Shown: piece by piece, positions 63,089 through 64,000 of the stretch
Numbering within the stretch: position 1 is the stretch's first letter
Layout of the letters: each line of letters opens with the position of its first letter
NCBI RefSeq assembly: GCF_001078595.1
Contig: NZ_LFTY01000002.1
Span: 604,123 to 668,122, forward strand
DNA length: 64,000 bases
DNA from: Candidatus Rhodobacter oscarellae
GTDB taxonomy: Bacteria > Pseudomonadota > Alphaproteobacteria > Rhodobacterales > Rhodobacteraceae
Direction: 5' to 3'
Made by a program: the position numbers and the translations under genes
Notes under the pieces: generated by a model
The model's input: only the letters and a program-made list of their open reading frames with translations
Told to the model about the DNA's origin: nothing
Database searches by the model: none

Positions 63089-63550
63089 ATGGAAGTCCGA
63101 TTGGACGATTTAGACCGGAAAATCCTTGCCGCGCTGCAACGCGACGCGAGCCAATCGCTGGACGATATCGCCCGCGCGGTGGGGTCCTCGAAGACGCCGG
63201 TCTGGAATCGCATCAAGAAGATGCGCGAGGCCAAGGTGATCGGCCAGCAGACGGTGATCCTTGACCCCCAAGCCCTTGGATTCGAAGCCTGTTTCTTCGT
63301 CCTGGTGCGCACGTCCGAGCATGAGGCCGACTGGCAAGAGCGGTTCCTACAGGCCCTGCGCGCGCGACCTGAGGTGATGGAGGCGCACCGGCTGGCGGGG
63401 GATATCGACTATATCCTGAAGGTCCGCGTCGCCAACGCGCGCGCCTATGACACTTTCTACCAAGCGATGATATCAGAAGTGAAAATCTTCAACGTCACAG
63501 CGCTCCTGTCCATGGAAGAAATCAAAAGCACCACAGTGCTGCCTGTGTAA
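63089..63550 (+). CDS. Lrp/AsnC-family regulator divergent from the cys cluster
   Basis: 153 residues from ATG 63089 (AAAAGGGG upstream). The N-terminal HTH (LDRKILAALQRDASQSLDDIARAVGSSKTPVWNRIKKM) and the C-terminal RAM/ASNC effector domain (DIDYILKVRVANARAYDTFYQ) are standard. Position, head-to-head with cysG, suggests it controls the sulfur-assimilation operon. The effector is unknown. Confidence 0.85.
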   Translation: MEVRLDDLDRKILAALQRDASQSLDDIARAVGSSKTPVWNRIKKMREAKVIGQQTVILDPQALGFEACFFVLVRTSEHEADWQERFLQALRARPEVMEAHRLAGDIDYILKVRVANARAYDTFYQAMISEVKIFNVTALLSMEEIKSTTVLPV

Positions 63551-63614
63551 CAAAGCGGGCTGTATGATCCATACTGTGCATAAAAGTGCGACCTCCCATG
63601 CTTCAATGTTCTAA

Positions 63615-63669
63615 AAATACCTAAAGCACCGTCCAGCAAATCCGAAACGCCGCAAATACCTAAAGGACC
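63615..63669. repeat. Two near-identical 16-mers between genes
   Basis: AAATACCTAAAGCACC (63615-63630) and AAATACCTAAAGGACC (63654-63669) are 39 bp apart in an AT-rich gap between the Lrp stop and the next convergent gene. They lie downstream of both genes, so a promoter role is unlikely. Nothing else is visible in this gap. Confidence 0.5.
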
Positions 63670-63678
63670 TTAAAGAGT

Positions 63679-63984
63679 TTACTTCTTCATCAGCCCATCT
63701 GCCTTGCGGCGGACAATCACGCTGCGCAGATCGTGCATCGCCATCAGCAAATCATCCGCAAATTTGTCGATCTGCTCATCCGTGGCCTTGGACTGCACCC
63801 ATTGTGCTGTCAGGTTCAAATGATCCGTTGTGCGGATCAAATCATCGATCCGTCGTTCTTCGATCACCTTGCGCCGTTCCACTACCCATGCGTCAATCTC
63901 ATTGCGTTCTGCGGCTGTTGGGATCTGATCCCCTTGCGGCTTCACATCCCCCTTGCGGATGTTCACCATGGCGATTTGCTGCAT
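63679..63984 (-). CDS. Small helical protein of unknown function
   Basis: 101 residues (96 if the second Met at 63969 is used). It is predicted to be mainly helical and charged (ERNEIDAWVVERRKVIEERRIDDLIR), with no signal or membrane segment. An in-frame TAG at 63997-63999 shows the 5' end is complete. Base composition is lower in GC than the cys cluster. Family not recognised. Confidence 0.6.
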   Translation of the reverse strand: MQQIAMVNIRKGDVKPQGDQIPTAAERNEIDAWVVERRKVIEERRIDDLIRTTDHLNLTAQWVQSKATDEQIDKFADDLLMAMHDLRSVIVRRKADGLMKK

Positions 63985-64000
63985 ATCCAGCCGCCGCTAG

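Overview
The window is 64 kb of high-GC chromosomal DNA. It looks like an alphaproteobacterium of the Rhodobacteraceae (Roseobacter/Rhodobacter group). The evidence is the block trpG-trpD / trpC-moaC-moeA / lexA / comEC / gltX / gltA with a polysaccharide-deacetylase gene near trpE, a lexA promoter carrying GTTC-N7-GTTC boxes (the alphaproteobacterial SOS box), a stand-alone bactofilin, a RamB/ScfR-type regulator next to acs, and the siroheme/sulfite-reductase cluster with DUF2849 and DUF934. No prophage, IS element, CRISPR array or rRNA was found. One tRNA gene, tRNA-Pro(UGG), is present.

Layout. 0-6 kb: ABC-F ATPase, DDAH-like hydrolase, DMT exporter, bactofilin, AbrB-type membrane protein. 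5.7-14.5 kb: a RamB/ScfR-like regulator divergent from a five-gene HAAT-type ABC importer (Tat-exported binding protein, two permeases, two ATPases) followed by acetyl-CoA synthetase. 14.5-16.1 kb: an atypical lower-GC island with one membrane-anchored, collagen-like, tail-collar protein, bracketed by related hairpins. 16-28.9 kb: small-molecule enzymes, XdhC and a molybdopterin-binding partner, two secreted proteins of unknown function, GNAT, citrate synthase, glutamyl-tRNA synthetase. 29-44.4 kb: comEC, lexA, molybdenum-cofactor and tryptophan genes, ung, a divergent polysaccharide deacetylase, an Fe-S flavoenzyme, trpE and a PpiD-like chaperone. 44.5-49.2 kb: aminotransferase, gpt, fabI, pdxH, a double cold-shock protein, DUF192, tRNA-Pro. 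49.4-57.3 kb: TetR/oxidoreductase pair, class III aminotransferase, copper ATPase, DUF2461, YcaQ. 57.3-63.6 kb: assimilatory sulfate/sulfite reduction (fpr, DUF934, cysH, cysI, DUF2849, cysG) with a divergent Lrp/AsnC regulator.

The most unusual signal is non-coding. Four copies of a 163-165 bp element, each made of four near-perfect hairpins closed by an outer TTGG...CCAA helix, sit between convergent genes (2877, 18181, 40862, 55138). They differ by at least one compensatory base-pair change. Two smaller two-hairpin relatives sit between co-directional genes (12455 and 61206). A second repeat, four tandem 11-bp iterons, occurs twice (15883 and 49303) with a 30-bp identical core. Other regulatory signals are three tandem TetR-type operators at 50023-50079, a double overlapping SOS box at 31769-31794, and a 128-bp element with 16-bp inverted ends that separates trpD from ung-trpC.
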